Shown here: piece by piece, positions 34,728 through 43,791 of the stretch | How the letters are laid out: the number at the start of each line of letters is the position of its first letter | How positions within the stretch are numbered: position 1 is the stretch's first letter | From: CALBRZ01 sp964511065 | Lineage (GTDB): Bacteria > Planctomycetota > Planctomycetia > Pirellulales > S012-138 | Length of the DNA: 64,000 nt | Reading direction: 5' to 3' | NCBI GenBank assembly: GCA_964511065.1 | Contig: CAZEEG010000002.1 | Coordinates: 43,468 to 107,467, forward strand | Translations under genes and position numbers: made by a program | Notes under the pieces: generated by a model | What the model was told of the DNA's origin: nothing | Seen by the model: only the letters and a program-made list of their open reading frames with translations | The model's database searches: none

Positions 34728-36255
34728 TCGGGGGAGCAGCGTACAGGGCCATCGAGAGAGCGAAGCGGAATCGGCTCAGGAACGTCACCTGCGGCGCGCC
34801 GAGACAGCATTGCAAATCGCCCAGGATTTCAGCCCTACGGTGGGTTTGGAACCCTTCGACTTTCCCCACAGCCTGCTGCTGGACATCACCGGCTTGGACC
34901 ACTTGTTTGCGGCGGCCGACTTTGCAGCCTCCGCGGGCGGAATGGCCCAGACCACGCCGCCTTCTGCCTACCAAGGACAAACGCCCGGAGAACGTGCCCT
35001 GGTGGCCAAACTGCATCGGGCGTTCAAGCGTCATGGGTTGGCCGCCTCGATGGCCGTGGCTGACACTCCCGGCGCGGCCTGGGCCTGGGCCCATTACGGC
35101 CCGACACTGCTGGCCGCCGGGTGCGAAGTGCTCTCCCCGGATGTTCTGCCGGTGGCCGCGTTGCGGTTGGCCGACGAACCGCTCGCGCGGCTCGAAGCCC
35201 TGGGGCTGGAGCGGATCGGGCAGCTTCAGGCATTGCCCCGGGCGGCGCTGCCCTCGCGGCTAGGGCCGGAGGTTCTCCTACGGCTTGATCAACTGGAAGG
35301 CTCGGCTTCAGAAGTTATCGCGGCTTATCAGCCGCCTGCGTTGGCCGCGGCGGGGCGTTCGCTGGAATTTCCCGCCGCTTCCACCCAGGTGCTGGAAACG
35401 CTGCTGGCCCAGTTGCTGGCCGAAGCGATCGACACGCTGCCGGCAGGGCAGGGGGTGGAACAACTCATTTGCCGACTGCGCGATGAAGCAGGGCGGTGGA
35501 TCCAGTTTGCCGTGGGCCTGTACCAGGCGACTGCCAGGGCCGACCATCTGCTGGGCCTGGTCCGGCTGCGGCTGGAAACGCTGCCGCTGTCACGGCCGGT
35601 GGAAGAACTGCATGTCGAAGTGCCCGCCGCTGGCCCGCTCGCCTGGCAACAGCGTGAGTTGTTTGAACCGCGGCCCGATACCGCACGCCAACGGGCTTTA
35701 TTGATCGACCGGCTCAGCACGCGGTTGGGGCGCCGGGCCGTGCTGCGGGCGCGCTGCATGGCCGATGCGCAACCGGAGTTTGCCTGCCGGCTGGAACCAC
35801 TGATTCCGCCGCGGCTGCGAGGCACTTCGCTGCGCCATCGCCGCCGCCCTGCCCGGCGCCTCCGCCGCTCGGGAGCCTCAGGATACCGCCGCGCTGGGGC
35901 GGGCTGGCAATCGGGAACGGATGCTTCGCCGGTTGGCAATCCGTGGCTGCGGCCGTGGCGGCTGTTCGCCCGGCCAACCCCGGTGGAGGTGGTTTCTGTA
36001 GCCCCCGATGGGCCGCCGCAAAACTTCGCCGTGCGCAGCCGCCAAAGCCCCCGGGGGGATGGAGCGGCCGGCAACCTGCCGCGCCTGCTACGGATCGTCC
36101 GTTACTGGGGCCCCGAGCGGATCGAAACCGCCTGGTGGCGAGGGCAAATGGTCCGCCGCGATTACTACCGGGTGGAAACGGAAGACGGCCGCTGGTTCTG
36201 GCTGTTCCGCGATCTGCGCAGCGGACGCTGGTTCTGGCACGGCAGCTTTGATTGA
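34657..36255 (+). CDS. imuB: ImuB (Y-family DNA polymerase-like)
   Basis: A 532-residue ImuB-type protein, the inactive Y-family polymerase that bridges DnaE2 to the sliding clamp. The start MRRVLCAWL is typical, FSPTVGLEPF and LLLDITGLDHLF match the palm region, the helix-hairpin-helix region reads LEALGLERIGQLQALPRAALPSRLG, and the C-terminal signature is GPERIETAWWRGQMVRRDYYRVET...FRDLRSGRWFWHGSFD. Oddity: in ImuB proteins as I know them the FSP motif lies near residue 100, but here it is at 58, and residues 10-45 are low-complexity, so part of the N-terminal domain appears deleted or replaced at the junction with imuA. Residues about 385-430 are also unusually Arg-rich. Transcribed with imuA. 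Confidence 0.85.
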   Translation: MRRVLCAWLQETSSRPQSSAERSNRGSSVQGHRESEAESAQERHLRRAETALQIAQDFSPTVGLEPFDFPHSLLLDITGLDHLFAAADFAASAGGMAQTTPPSAYQGQTPGERALVAKLHRAFKRHGLAASMAVADTPGAAWAWAHYGPTLLAAGCEVLSPDVLPVAALRLADEPLARLEALGLERIGQLQALPRAALPSRLGPEVLLRLDQLEGSASEVIAAYQPPALAAAGRSLEFPAASTQVLETLLAQLLAEAIDTLPAGQGVEQLICRLRDEAGRWIQFAVGLYQATARADHLLGLVRLRLETLPLSRPVEELHVEVPAAGPLAWQQRELFEPRPDTARQRALLIDRLSTRLGRRAVLRARCMADAQPEFACRLEPLIPPRLRGTSLRHRRRPARRLRRSGASGYRRAGAGWQSGTDASPVGNPWLRPWRLFARPTPVEVVSVAPDGPPQNFAVRSRQSPRGDGAAGNLPRLLRIVRYWGPERIETAWWRGQMVRRDYYRVETEDGRWFWLFRDLRSGRWFWHGSFD

Positions 36256-36360
36256 AGCCTGTGATTTGTCGCGCGCACGGCCCGCAACGCCGTGGCACAT
36301 GTGATCCATCAAACGCCCAGCGCTTGCTTAGCTCCGGTTATCGCAGGACATAATGCCGAT

Positions 36361-36385
36361 TGATCGAATATGTCGCGTTCGATCA
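36361..36385. repeat. Inverted repeat between convergent genes
   Basis: TGATCGAA (36361-36368) and TTCGATCA (36378-36385) with nine bases between, downstream of imuB. There is no T run; a hairpin or protein site is possible. Confidence 0.35.
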
Positions 36386-36441
36386 TGCACGACAGGCTGG
36401 ACCAACCGGCCAGTGGAACCGGCCCTACAGGTGCTCGCCAC

Positions 36442-36473
36442 GTGGACTATCGGTTATGTGGACTATCGGTTAT
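36442..36473. repeat. Two tandem 16-base repeats
   Basis: GTGGACTATCGGTTAT occurs twice back to back (36442-36457, 36458-36473); the second copy includes the stop codon of the minus-strand gene at 36470. Confidence 0.8.
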
Positions 36474-36736
36474 GCGGCCTGCCGGCGCGGGGCAGGCGCC
36501 AGGGCCTTGTCGCATTGCAGCGTGTGCAGCATCTGGCCGTCGGAAGCAAAGAACTTCAATTGGGAAGTCTCGGCCACAAAGGTGGCAATCAGTTCGCCCG
36601 CCCGGTACGACCGCCCATAGTAGTACCCTTCGCGGATAAGCACTGTCTCGGCCAGCAAGCGGTCGGGCGACAGCCCCAGCCGCTTGAAGGTTTCCATCAC
36701 CAGGCCGCGAATCTGATCGGGATGCAGACAGCTCAT
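36470..36736 (-). CDS. Small conserved-looking protein, unknown function
   Basis: An 88-residue soluble protein starting MSCLHPDQIRGLVMETFKRLG. It has normal amino-acid composition, an amphipathic N-terminal helix and a probable small beta-sheet (ETVLIREGYYYGRSYRAGELIATFVAETSQLKFF). The shadow frames here are far less protein-like, so I judge it real. There is no membrane segment and no strong ribosome binding site before the ATG at 36736. It is convergent with imuB. No family recognised. Confidence 0.65.
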   Translation of the reverse strand: MSCLHPDQIRGLVMETFKRLGLSPDRLLAETVLIREGYYYGRSYRAGELIATFVAETSQLKFFASDGQMLHTLQCDKALAPAPRRQAA

Positions 36737-37161
36737 ACGCCAGGATCACCTGCTCGTGACGGGCGCCGGCCAGCACCGGTCGAAGCAGGACCTGTCGGCC
36801 CCCCTTACCATGCGCGCTAGCCGAGTCAAACGCCCAGAAAACCAAGAAGCTCCACGCGCCGGCCGCTCAATCGATGCTGCCGGCAATTCAAGCATCGGCA
36901 GTCGCGGAAGGAAGATTGCCTTCAGTTCTAAAATCCAGAACCACCGCCCCAACCGGCATAACTTGCCAAACCGGCCGGCCCAGCGTGCCTTGCCCCCAAT
37001 TCCGCACGCGCCACACGGTAGGCCCCCACCACCAGGCTGTTCGCCCCCGGTACTTGCATGCGTCGCAACGGGTAGCGACGATGAAGGGGCCAAACAGGCC
37101 GACCACCCACACGGACCACGCAAATTTTGCTCCAGCACTAAAATCCATCTAAGGAACGATG
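36737..37161. other. Intergenic region
   Basis: About 425 bases between divergent genes; no gene, RNA motif or clear promoter recognised. Confidence 0.4.
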
Positions 37162-38157
37162 ATGATGCTTCGCCACCACCGCGACACCACTGGAATACCT
37201 GCCGCCCGAAGCGAGGCAACCCGCCATAGGATTCCATCACGCGATGCCAGGCGTCCACGACTTTCTTGGCTGGTGATATCGCTGGCGATGGTGCTGCACG
37301 CGGCGCCGGCCTGGGCGATCGACACCTTCGACCGCCACACCTCGTACTGGTTGAACCTGGCGATCAAGAATGGCAAGCCGCTGGAATCGCTCACATCGGG
37401 CCAGGCAGCGCAGTGGAAGTTCATCGGCCGCGATGTCACGCAGCCGTGTGTCGTGATCAAGACCGACAACGGCAACGTGGCCAAGGCCCTGCTGTCGTGG
37501 GGATTCCGCAAGACGGCCGACAAACCAGTTCCCGTGCTCGTGATCGATCGCTATGTGACCTACGATCGCGACCGGGGCAACCTCACCGTGGCCCATGGTC
37601 AGAACCTGATGCTCTTTCCGGGATTTGAGTTCGACCTCGATATCGGCCAGGTGGTTCCGCAGGGGATGGGCGGCGACGTGGCCCTCAACAACAAACGCGA
37701 ACTAGTCGCCCTGGGCAATGCCCAACTGTTCGCGGTGGATGGGAGCCTGCTGCCGGCGGAGGACGAAGGGGGCGAAATCCACGTTCCCCAGGCCAACCAG
37801 GTCGTGCAACCGCGCGACTTTGCGGGTGAGTGGAAAGTCTCGGCCGATGGCCGCTGGTTTGGAACCTGGCTGCTGGCCGTCGACGACGAAGGCCACATCG
37901 AAGGCCAATACTTCAGCCACGAAACCAAGAGCACATTCCCGCTCAAGGGCCGGGTTGCGCTGGGTGAACCCAACCGCGTGGTGTTTGACGTGGAGTTTGC
38001 CGCCGCCACGCAGCATTACGACCTGTACCTGTTCACCGGCGACAAGTCGGCCATGTGCGGAACCACCACCCTTGTCGACCGCAAATTCGGCGTATTGGCT
38101 GAACGGATGAAACAGGAGAACCCGGAAAACCAGGAGAAAGCTTCCAGCGATCAGTAG
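37162..38157 (+). CDS. Secreted protein of unknown function
   Basis: About 331 residues. AAGGA lies shortly before three consecutive ATG codons (37159, 37162, 37165), so the exact start is uncertain; the middle one gives the best spacing. A basic N terminus of about 35 residues leads to the signal segment LSWLVISLAMVLHAAPAWA. The mature part is a beta-rich protein: WKFIGRDVTQPCVVIKTDNGNVAKALLSWGFRK, then an FAGEWKVSADGRWFGTWLLAVDDEGHIEGQYFS module that resembles a lipocalin-like beta-barrel strand pattern. The C terminus is polar. It may be planctomycete-specific; no reaction can be named. Confidence 0.75.
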   Translation: MMLRHHRDTTGIPAARSEATRHRIPSRDARRPRLSWLVISLAMVLHAAPAWAIDTFDRHTSYWLNLAIKNGKPLESLTSGQAAQWKFIGRDVTQPCVVIKTDNGNVAKALLSWGFRKTADKPVPVLVIDRYVTYDRDRGNLTVAHGQNLMLFPGFEFDLDIGQVVPQGMGGDVALNNKRELVALGNAQLFAVDGSLLPAEDEGGEIHVPQANQVVQPRDFAGEWKVSADGRWFGTWLLAVDDEGHIEGQYFSHETKSTFPLKGRVALGEPNRVVFDVEFAAATQHYDLYLFTGDKSAMCGTTTLVDRKFGVLAERMKQENPENQEKASSDQ

Positions 38158-38392
38158 TCTTCTTGATGGTTGCGCCGCCCATGTCCGGCCCCCGAAACGT
38201 TCGACGCCGCAAATCGTCGGTTCTCCAGCGCAAGCGGCCGCATTCCGGTGGGCCAGTACGCAAATGAGCGGACATGAACTGCACGGGGGGGCAACAGCGC
38301 CCCCCCGCAGCGACGCCGGCCCCCTCGGCCAAGGCTAAACCGGTCGCTGCCAGGCCGCGCAGAGACTTCAACAGGGGGAATCCCTTCCCGCA

Positions 38393-40021
38393 ATGTACCT
38401 GTTCGAAAACCCCGTCTTGCAGCGCGAGTTGCTGGTCAACTTGCGCATGAAAAAGGCGTTCATCCTCCAGATGGCCTACGTGGCGCTGTTGGGGCTGATG
38501 GTCTATTTCGCCTGGCCAAGCGATGAAAAGATCGACATGGCCAACAGCGAGAAATCGGTTCGGCTGGTGAACCTGTTTTTCCTGGGGCAGTACATCCTGG
38601 TCGGCCTGATGACTCCTACCTTCGCCGCCGGGGCCATCACCGGCGAAAAAGAACGCAAGACCTACGAACTGCTGCTGGCCAGTCCTTTACGCCCCACAGC
38701 CATCGTGCTGGGCAAGATGCTGGCCTCACTCGCGCTACTCGCCTTGCTGATGTTCTCGTCGCTGCCGATCGTGATGCTGTGCCTGCCGCTGGGCGGGACC
38801 TCCATCTACGAAGTGCTGGCCGTGTACCTGGCACTGCTGCTGGCCACCGGCACGTTTGGCCTGGTCAGCCTGTACTGTAGCCTGCGCTTCCAACGGACCG
38901 CCGCGGCACTGGTGGTATCGTACCTGGCGATTCTCCCGCTGGCTCTGCTGGGGCTGCTGTTCTGGTACACGCTGAGCCACGGCGAGTTGGTCCGGTTTCG
39001 GCTGTGGATCACCGTGACGGCCTTGCCGCTCATCAGCCTGGCCTTGTGGTTCGGCCTGATCATGCTGATCAGCCGGCACCTGCTGTATCCGCCCGACGTC
39101 GGCAGCGAAGGCAAGGAAGTGATCGACGAAGAACACGAGCAGCAGCACGCCGTGGGCCTGATCATCCGCCGCGACCAATTCCCCGACCGGCTGTTCGCGC
39201 CGCCCAAGCGTGCAGGGCTGATGCCCGATGGCGCCAACCCCGTCTACGACAAGGAAATGCGCAGCGAAATCTTCAGCCAGGGCACCTTGATGCTCCGGGT
39301 GGTGATTCAGGTAAGCATGTTCCTGGCCATTCCGCTGATGGCCTGGTGCCTGTACCTCAAACCGGAGCATGCGCCCTGGTATATCGGCTACGTCATCCTG
39401 TTCAACATGCTGGTGGGACCGGTGTTCTCTGCCGGCAGCGTCACCAGCGAACGCGAACGCCAGACGCTCGACCTGCTGCTCACCACGCTGATCAAGCCGC
39501 GGCAAATCCTGTTCGGCAAACTGCTCTCGGGCTTGCGCGTCTCAAGCGTGCTCACCGGATTTCTGCTGTGGCCACTGCTGTTGGCCTGCGCGATGGTGAC
39601 CGATTACTGGCCCAACCTCCTCACTATGCTGGGTTACGTGCTCATTGTGCTGGTGACATGCGTGTTTACCGCAACGGTCGCCCTGTTCTGTTCGGTTCTC
39701 GCCCGCAAGACTTCGATCAGCCTCACTGCCGCCTACGTGGTGTTGATCGTACTGTTCATGGCTCCGATTGCCGTTCAGGTATTTGCGGGCACGTTCTTTC
39801 CTGACTCGGCCAGCAGCGATGCCGCCAACGCGATCACCTTTACCAGCCCGGTGGCGACGGCCTTCAGCTTGCCGCTGGACTTGGACCGCGAAGGCGTCGA
39901 TCCACGGGTGGGTGAACCGTGGATATTTCCCGCGTTCCTTGCCTTCTATGCCTTGGTGACCACAGCTTTGATGGGCTCGATGATCTGGCTGTTTGGAAAA
40001 CGCTGGCGTGTGGCCTATTAG
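38393..40021 (+). CDS. ABC-2 type permease with internally duplicated halves
   Basis: A 542-residue integral membrane protein with about 12 hydrophobic segments. Each half has the ABC-2 signature after its second helix: GEKERKTYELLLASPLRPTAIVLGKML in the first, SERERQTLDLLLTTLIKPRQILFGKLL in the second, so it looks like a fused tandem duplication of a six-helix permease. A charged cytoplasmic loop of about 70 residues (EGKEVIDEEHEQQHAVG) joins the halves. It would need an ABC ATPase, which is not encoded nearby. The cargo is unknown. A GC hairpin (CCGGCCG, CCTCATT, CGGCCGG at 40077-40097) follows the gene without a T run. Confidence 0.85.
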   Translation: MYLFENPVLQRELLVNLRMKKAFILQMAYVALLGLMVYFAWPSDEKIDMANSEKSVRLVNLFFLGQYILVGLMTPTFAAGAITGEKERKTYELLLASPLRPTAIVLGKMLASLALLALLMFSSLPIVMLCLPLGGTSIYEVLAVYLALLLATGTFGLVSLYCSLRFQRTAAALVVSYLAILPLALLGLLFWYTLSHGELVRFRLWITVTALPLISLALWFGLIMLISRHLLYPPDVGSEGKEVIDEEHEQQHAVGLIIRRDQFPDRLFAPPKRAGLMPDGANPVYDKEMRSEIFSQGTLMLRVVIQVSMFLAIPLMAWCLYLKPEHAPWYIGYVILFNMLVGPVFSAGSVTSERERQTLDLLLTTLIKPRQILFGKLLSGLRVSSVLTGFLLWPLLLACAMVTDYWPNLLTMLGYVLIVLVTCVFTATVALFCSVLARKTSISLTAAYVVLIVLFMAPIAVQVFAGTFFPDSASSDAANAITFTSPVATAFSLPLDLDREGVDPRVGEPWIFPAFLAFYALVTTALMGSMIWLFGKRWRVAY

Positions 40022-40383
40022 CGGCGAGCGGTCGCGCCCCCCCCATCGGCGGCCAAGCAGACGCAGCCTAAGCACGCCGGCCGCCTCATTCGGCCGGGCA
40101 ATTGGCAGTTTCGTCATCGTTGGCATAGTCCGCGTGGTTGCCAACACGCTACAGCCCGGCCCGGTGCGTTGTCCTAGGGCAACGGGGACCGCGTCTCCGA
40201 TCGAACCGGTATGGTCCGCGTTAAAGCTTGATGGTTTTACTACTTAGCCCCCCACACCATCCCACTTTGATACGGCGATCGAACAATCGGCACTGGGTTT
40301 GCCTCCTGAACCTCCCCTATACTGATAGCCTCTCTGCCAAACCAGTTGGCGTCTCCATTCCCAGGACGAATCCAGCCAGAATC
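40022..40383. other. Intergenic region
   Basis: No gene. It holds a GC hairpin at 40077-40097 and a TATACT near 40319 that could be a -10 box without a good -35. Confidence 0.35.
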
Positions 40384-41223
40384 ATGCACGCGATTGAGCT
40401 GATTACACTTGCGGCCAAGATTGCACGTGGAGGGCGGGAATGGATTCGCTGCCCCCAGCCATGGGACCATCGGCCGCTCAACGATTACTGGTGCGTCTCC
40501 AAAATCCGCCTCGATCGCTGGTTCTGCCAACTCAAGTCGTGTGCCTCGGGTATGGAGAAAGGGCGTCCCCGAGGCTGGTCCAAGGCCCGGGCACTCGTCG
40601 AAGAAATCATCGCCAGTGAAATCCTCACCCGGGTGTGGGCGGCGGCGGCCACAGCCCGCGACCGCTGCGGCGGCACCAACGATGCCGAACCGCTGGTGCG
40701 CAGCATCCTGATTGGTCATATGGAGGCGCGCAATCGCGCGCTTCGCCTGCTGCTCTGCACTCCCGGGGTGGCAGCCGATGACGCAGTCGCACTGAACAAC
40801 CTCCGCAGCCAGGCAGAGCGATGGACCGACCTGCTCATTGGGGGCCTGCTCGCAGAAAGCGACGTGGCGGAATTTGCATTTGAGCCTGATCGGGCGCGGG
40901 ACTTCGCCGACGACCTCCGCGAGAGCCATACCGCCGATACCGAAACGGTCTGGAACACCATGCTGGCTTCCCTGCGGCATGGATTCATGCAATCGTTATC
41001 AACGCCAGCGGCACAAGCAGAGTTGAACGCGCAAATCTACCAGAGCGTGGCCCGCTCGTTCGGCTTATCCGATGCCGATGCGTACCCGCTGGAATCCCTG
41101 GACTGGTTGCAGCGGATCGAGCAGATGACCGAAGCCACCGAAGACTTGATCCAGCAGCTTGAGGCCGAATTTACGGGCCGTGCCGCCCCCACTGCCCCCC
41201 AAGGCCCCATGCATTTCTTTTGA
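40384..41223 (+). CDS. Helical protein of unknown function
   Basis: A 279-residue soluble protein beginning MHAIELITLAAKIARGGREWIR. It is largely alpha-helical with many Ala, Leu, Glu and Arg, no signal peptide and no membrane segment. The cluster RSILIGHMEARNRALRLLLCTPG and the C-terminal DADAYPLESLDWLQRIEQMTEATEDLIQQLEAEF suggest a helical bundle or coiled-coil. The frame upstream of the ATG at 40384 is not protein-like. I recognise no family. Confidence 0.65.
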   Translation: MHAIELITLAAKIARGGREWIRCPQPWDHRPLNDYWCVSKIRLDRWFCQLKSCASGMEKGRPRGWSKARALVEEIIASEILTRVWAAAATARDRCGGTNDAEPLVRSILIGHMEARNRALRLLLCTPGVAADDAVALNNLRSQAERWTDLLIGGLLAESDVAEFAFEPDRARDFADDLRESHTADTETVWNTMLASLRHGFMQSLSTPAAQAELNAQIYQSVARSFGLSDADAYPLESLDWLQRIEQMTEATEDLIQQLEAEFTGRAAPTAPQGPMHFF

Positions 41224-41474
41224 CGCCGAGCCACCATGGATGTACCGCAACAGGAGTGGCGCACAACCCACCAAGGGCATCCGCTTCTACCCTCGAAGCG
41301 TGGTGCCCGAGCAGCAGAAGCGGTTAAGAACGTCAGCGCGCCGGGACCTCCTTTTGCCCAGCAAGTTTCCCTGGCAGCAATGGCACGGCAGGGCCGACCA
41401 CGGGCGACATCTCTCCGTTGCGCCACGAACCATTCTTCGCAACCACCTATTTTTGCGTAATTTACGGCATTCGC

Positions 41475-41503
41475 TTGGGTGGCGGACCGGCAAGCATTAG
41501 AAT
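41475..41503 (+). promoter_or_regulatory. Possible promoter for the XRE regulator
   Basis: TTGGGT (41475-41480), 17-base spacer, TAGAAT (41498-41503). If used, it gives a leader of about 420 bases. Confidence 0.35.
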
Positions 41504-41579
41504 GCAACCCTAGTTCCCGTCATGCGCCCTTATGGCGGAACAATTCACCGACGCGGTAGCCGGGGGGACCGTGGTGATT

Positions 41580-41604
41580 CCAGCGCGCCGCTGTAGCGCG
41601 CTGG
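41580..41604 (+). promoter_or_regulatory. Stem-loop in the XRE regulator leader
   Basis: CCAGCGCGC (41580-41588), loop CGCTGTA, GCGCGCTGG (41596-41604). A perfect stem without a following T run, so not a terminator; it may be an RNA structure or an operator. Confidence 0.4.
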
Positions 41605-41927
41605 GAGACCGCCGGTCGTGGCACCACAGCCGATCAGCATCGTTGGGGAGTTGAACGTCGCTCCAAATGGCGCAGCGGTCAGGCGGACCATCACCGCATC
41701 AGGCCGCTGTCCCGAGAGGCGTGTCACCTCTGCTAGTGGAAGCATTTTGCGGTGGCCCCCGAAAAAAGGGCCGCAGCAGTCGGCCGGACAGCCACCAGGT
41801 CGAGGAGCACTGGGTACAGGAGCAAGGTTCACTGCGGCGAATGCCGCGGCAACGTTGCGCCGTTGATCAGCGAATAGCCATCACGCCCCCCCACCATGCG
41901 AGTCTCCCATTCGTGCGGAGGAGATTT

Positions 41928-43028
41928 ATGAAAATCAGCTTCAGGCTGAAGGAGTTGCTCGAGGAGCGGCAAGACGACGGGCGTGGGATCATCACGCGAA
42001 TCTGCGAACATACGTCCCTGGAACGGCACAAGGTGGCGGCGCTGCTCGCCAACAAGGTGCAGTACGTTTCGCTGGAAACGCTGGCCTCGGTGTGCGACTA
42101 CCTGATTGAAAAGCACCGCATCCCTCAGGACCAGTTGCCGGGCCTGTTGTTTGGAATTGATGCGTCGCGATTCTGGACGCTGCTCACCGACCGCAGCTAT
42201 GTCGAGATTGCCATGGGCGTGCGTCGCGACGAAACCCTGAGCGAGAAACGCTGGGTGATGGCGGCCGACAGTTACCTGCACGGGGTCCTGCTGCACGAGT
42301 TGTTCGGCATCGGGCACGAAAAGCAGCCCGACTTCCTGGAACAAAAACTCGTGCTCGGTTCGCATCCCGGCCCGGCAGACGAGGCCGCCGAAGATGGCCA
42401 GCGCCACGCCGATGAAGCGTACCAGGAGTTCCATAGCGTCAAGGGCGACCGCGCGCTGATCTGCGTGGGAAGCATGAAAAGCAACGTGCTCGTTGAGCGC
42501 GTGGTGGCCGAAACCTTCAAAGCCAACAGCTTCACTTCGGAAGATGGCGTGCGGTCGCCGGCCGATCGCAGTTGCCCGTTCTTCTTCCGGTATCGTCAGA
42601 ATGACCCCAAGCCACGCTCCTGCTGCGGTGGCGAAGTGCTGGCCCGAGGCACACCGTCCGATGCGCCGGGCATCTATTACGCTCGTACGCCTGACCAGTG
42701 GGAACTGATTCCGACCGACGAAACCAATGATGCGGCCCTGGTGATGTACACGTACCAGCCGAATCGCCGCGTGGTGGAGATGGTCCTGGCCGGTTTTTCC
42801 AGCACGGCCACGATGTGCCTGGGCGACGTGCTGCGGAAGCATCCCGACCAGTTATGGCCGCCGAAACTGTGCCGCGGCGACGTTGAGATCGGTATTTTCC
42901 TGGTCCATTTTGTGCTGCCCAAACGCCACAAAGAAGACCTCAAGACCGACGTGCTTTATGTACCCCAGCCGATCCGAACCGACGTCATCCCGATCGACAC
43001 CAAGGTGCTCGAACATTTCGTGAAATGA
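41928..43028 (+). CDS. XRE/Cro-CI-type DNA-binding protein with a large C-terminal domain
   Basis: A 366-residue protein preceded by GGAGGAG six bases before the ATG. Residues 1-70 form a Cro/CI helix-turn-helix: KISFRLKELLEERQDDGRGIITRICEHTSLERHKVAALLANKVQYVSLETLASVCDYLIEKH, like the HTH_26 subgroup. The C-terminal 290 residues are not recognised; they include a segment resembling a ligand or nucleotide-binding fold (ALICVGSMKSNVLVERVVAETFKA) and a Cys pair (PRSCCGGEVLARG). It probably senses a small molecule or protein and regulates transcription, but its targets are unknown. A long leader with a stem-loop precedes it. Confidence 0.8.
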   Translation: MKISFRLKELLEERQDDGRGIITRICEHTSLERHKVAALLANKVQYVSLETLASVCDYLIEKHRIPQDQLPGLLFGIDASRFWTLLTDRSYVEIAMGVRRDETLSEKRWVMAADSYLHGVLLHELFGIGHEKQPDFLEQKLVLGSHPGPADEAAEDGQRHADEAYQEFHSVKGDRALICVGSMKSNVLVERVVAETFKANSFTSEDGVRSPADRSCPFFFRYRQNDPKPRSCCGGEVLARGTPSDAPGIYYARTPDQWELIPTDETNDAALVMYTYQPNRRVVEMVLAGFSSTATMCLGDVLRKHPDQLWPPKLCRGDVEIGIFLVHFVLPKRHKEDLKTDVLYVPQPIRTDVIPIDTKVLEHFVK

Positions 43029-43059
43029 CCGCCTGCCGACAGCAAAGGCGGGGCCGGAG

Positions 43060-43749
43060 CTAGGAAGCAGCCCGTTGAAACCCCAGCGCTTGCCACGAAC
43101 GGGGCAGCGGAGCTTCAATTTCCATCGGCTCTTTGCGAACCGGGTGGACGAACCGGATTCGCCGGGCATGCAAGGCAATCCCCGGCGCAAACGACCTCGG
43201 CCCCCCGTACTTGATATCGCCCAGGATTGGGTGGCCGCGGTGGGCGAACTGCACCCGAATCTGGTGCTTGCGGCCGGTTAGCAGTTGCACTTCCACCAAC
43301 GCCCGATCGGCCAGTTGCTCCAACACGCGATACTGCAGTTGAGCCAATCGGGCGTCGGGATCGCCGGGACGCGCGATATTCACGCTCCGATGGCGTTTGT
43401 CGGGTGCGAGGAGATCTTCCCACTGGCCCGTCGCCGGCTTTAACCGACCAGCGACTGCGGCCCAGTAAATCTTCTCCACCTCGCGGTCGCGAAACTGGAC
43501 CATCAGCCTCCCGGCCGCCTTGCTGGTCCTGGCAATGACGAGCACACCCGTGGTGGGGGCATCGAGGCGACTGGTAATGCCCAGGTACACGTTGCCCGGC
43601 TTCTGGTATTTATGTTTGATGTAGTCTGCCGCCATGCGAAACAGGCTGGGGGCCTCAGGCGTGGCGCCTTGCGTCACCACGCCCGCTGGCTTATTCACCA
43701 CCAGCAGGTGGTTGTCTTCAAAAAGGACCTGGAGCGGCTGATTCTTCAT
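43060..43749 (-). CDS. RluA-family RNA pseudouridine synthase
   Basis: A 229-residue single-domain enzyme that converts uridine to pseudouridine in rRNA or tRNA. Motif I is VVNKPAGVVTQG, motif II holds the catalytic aspartate, Asp63, in GITSRLDAPTTGVLV (the usual form is H/GRLDxxTSG), and motif III is LLTGRKHQIRVQFAHRGHPILGD. There is no S4 domain, as in RluA/RluC-like short forms. The modified site cannot be read from sequence. Transcribed divergently from maf with only 42 bases between the start codons, so their promoters overlap. Confidence 0.92.
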   Translation of the reverse strand: MKNQPLQVLFEDNHLLVVNKPAGVVTQGATPEAPSLFRMAADYIKHKYQKPGNVYLGITSRLDAPTTGVLVIARTSKAAGRLMVQFRDREVEKIYWAAVAGRLKPATGQWEDLLAPDKRHRSVNIARPGDPDARLAQLQYRVLEQLADRALVEVQLLTGRKHQIRVQFAHRGHPILGDIKYGGPRSFAPGIALHARRIRFVHPVRKEPMEIEAPLPRSWQALGFQRAAS

Positions 43750-43791
43750 CTTGGCCGTTATAGCGTTTGTCCGTCACTTTGGGATAGCAGC

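Larger units (their letters stand above)
41224..41927. other. 700-base region upstream of the XRE regulator
   Basis: No gene recognised. It holds a possible promoter (41475-41503) and a perfect nine-base-pair stem-loop (41580-41604) within the inferred leader. Confidence 0.4.
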
